This document shows, in pieces, positions 6,414-7,245 of a DNA stretch of 7,245 nt. This stretch comes from Gammaproteobacteria bacterium (GTDB lineage Bacteria; Pseudomonadota; Gammaproteobacteria; Xanthomonadales; Xanthomonadaceae), in NCBI GenBank assembly GCA_026398715.1, contig JAPLSI010000020.1, positions 1 through 7,245 on the forward strand, written 5' to 3'. Within the stretch, counting starts at the first letter, position 1. Every line of letters starts with the position of its first letter. Made by a program: the position numbers and the translations under genes. The notes under the pieces were generated by a model that saw only the letters and a program-made list of their open reading frames with translations, did no database searches and had not been told where the DNA came from.

Positions 6414-7245
6414 GCCGCCACCTGCTGCTGCAACGCAGCCAGCAGCGCCGCGTTTTCCGCCGGCGTGCCGACCGTGATTCGCAGCGCATCGCCCAGGCCT
6501 GCCATGGCGCGCATGTCGCGCACCACGATGCCTGCCGACAGCAGGCGGTCGAACACGGCCTGGGTGTTGCTGAAGCGCACCAGCAGGTAGTTGCCCTGGG
6601 ACGGATAGACGCGGGTAACGCCAGGCAGCGATAGCAGGCCGCGGCGCAGCGCTTCGCGCTCGGTGACAGCCAGCTCGCAGCGTTGGCGGGCCTGCGCCAC
6701 GCCGGCGTCCGACAATGCCGCCAGGGCCAGGGCCGCCGACGGCGCCGGCACCGGATACGGCGCGGAAAGGTTGCGCAGCACGCCGATCAGTGCGGAATCG
6801 GCCAGCACGCAACCGATGCGCGCGCCGGCCAGCGCATAAGCCTTGGACATCGTCCGCAACACCACCAGCCCGGGGAATTCGGCCAGCAACGTGGAGGCGC
6901 TGGCGATGGCGCTGTATTCGCCGTAGGCCTCGTCGATCACCAGTACCGCGCGGCCGGCCAGCGAGGCGGCAAGGGTGCGGATCTGGTCCATGTCCAGTGC
7001 CTGGCCGGTCGGGTTGGCCGGGGAGCACAGGAACACGATGCGCACGTCGCGCTCGGCCACCGCGTCCAGCAGCGCAGGCAGGTTGAGCCGCCACTGCCCA
7101 TCCGACTCCAGCAGCGGCACTTCCACCAGCGGTGCGCCCTGGACGCGTGCGCACACGGCGTACATGCCAAAACACGGCGGCGCGACGGCCACGCCCTCGC
7201 GGCCGGCACGACAGAAGGCGCGCACCAGCAGGTCGATGCCCTCGT
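6410..7245 (-). CDS. hisC: Histidinol-phosphate aminotransferase, C-terminal part; 5' end outside window
   Basis: This fragment of 278 full codons belongs to a PLP-dependent fold-type I aminotransferase that converts imidazole acetol phosphate and glutamate to histidinol phosphate. The frame is open to the right edge, where it reads [10 protein letters not shown], a segment that in HisC lies roughly 80 residues from the N-terminus; the true start is therefore outside. Key residues, numbered within the fragment: the asparagine of SPANPTG (77), Asp104 and Tyr107 of DEAYGEY, and the PLP Schiff-base Lys134 in [14 protein letters not shown] (codon at 6842-6844), with an arginine at 142. The substrate-carboxylate arginine is probably the one in DALRITVGT near the end. 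The stop overlaps the hisB start as ATGA. Family confusion with other class I/II aminotransferases is unlikely given these motifs and the his operon context. Confidence 0.96.
   Translation of the reverse strand, partial: EGIDLLVRAFCRAGREGVAVAPPCFGMYAVCARVQGAPLVEVPLLESDGQWRLNLPALLDAVAERDVRIVFLCSPANPTGQALDMDQIRTLAASLAGRAVLVIDEAYGEYSAIASASTLLAEFPGLVVLRTMSKAYALAGARIGCVLADSALIGVLRNLSAPYPVPAPSAALALAALSDAGVAQARQRCELAVTEREALRRGLLSLPGVTRVYPSQGNYLLVRFSNTQAVFDRLLSAGIVVRDMRAMAGLGDALRITVGTPAENAALLAALQQQVAA

Noticed and set aside
5448..6590. A 380-codon open frame on the plus strand opposite hisB
   Set aside because: It is antisense to a gene with intact catalytic motifs over its whole length; the translation is Val/Ala/His-rich with no domain I recognise.
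5352..7175. hisB frame stays open upstream to 7175, suggesting a 607-residue fusion protein
   Set aside because: The upstream part is out of frame with hisC, reads as Arg/Ala/Gly-rich shadow sequence, and the HisB N-terminus starts cleanly at 6413 with its own ribosome site.

Overview
The window is GC-rich and densely coding. It reads as a chromosomal housekeeping segment of a gammaproteobacterium, probably of the Xanthomonadales (Lysobacterales). That placement is an inference from three things: the hisC-hisB-hisH-hisA-hisF-hisI order, the fused bifunctional HisB and HisI(E) proteins, and the general look of the proteins. No rRNA or other phylogenetic marker is present, so genus is not assigned.

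Left part (1-950, plus strand): the 3' end of mtnD (acireductone dioxygenase) followed by a complete mtnC (enolase-phosphatase E1). The two overlap in a GTGA junction. They catalyse consecutive late steps of the methionine salvage pathway: MtnC makes the acireductone that MtnD oxidises. Upstream mtn genes presumably lie outside the left edge.

Right part (964-7245, minus strand): the distal part of a histidine biosynthesis operon, transcribed right to left as hisC (5' end cut by the window edge), hisB, hisH, hisA, hisF and hisI(E). Neighbouring genes overlap by 4, 4, 7 and 11 nt, and hisH and hisA are 3 nt apart, so translation is probably coupled throughout. These genes cover every step from phosphoribosyl-ATP to histidinol, with hisG and hisD expected beyond the right edge. 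36 nt after hisI, on the same strand, lies a gene for a predicted exported calcineurin-like phosphoesterase with an EF-hand-like calcium loop. It has no evident link to histidine synthesis.

The two transcription units converge: mtnC and the phosphoesterase gene end only 13 nt apart, with a small hairpin at the junction and no classical terminator. Every base outside short junctions is coding. I see no mobile element, CRISPR array, tRNA or rRNA. The points most worth a second look are the loss of the three zinc-ligand cysteines in the HisB phosphatase domain, the secreted phosphoesterase placed at the end of the his operon, and the junction hairpin. I see no evidence of a novel multi-gene system here.
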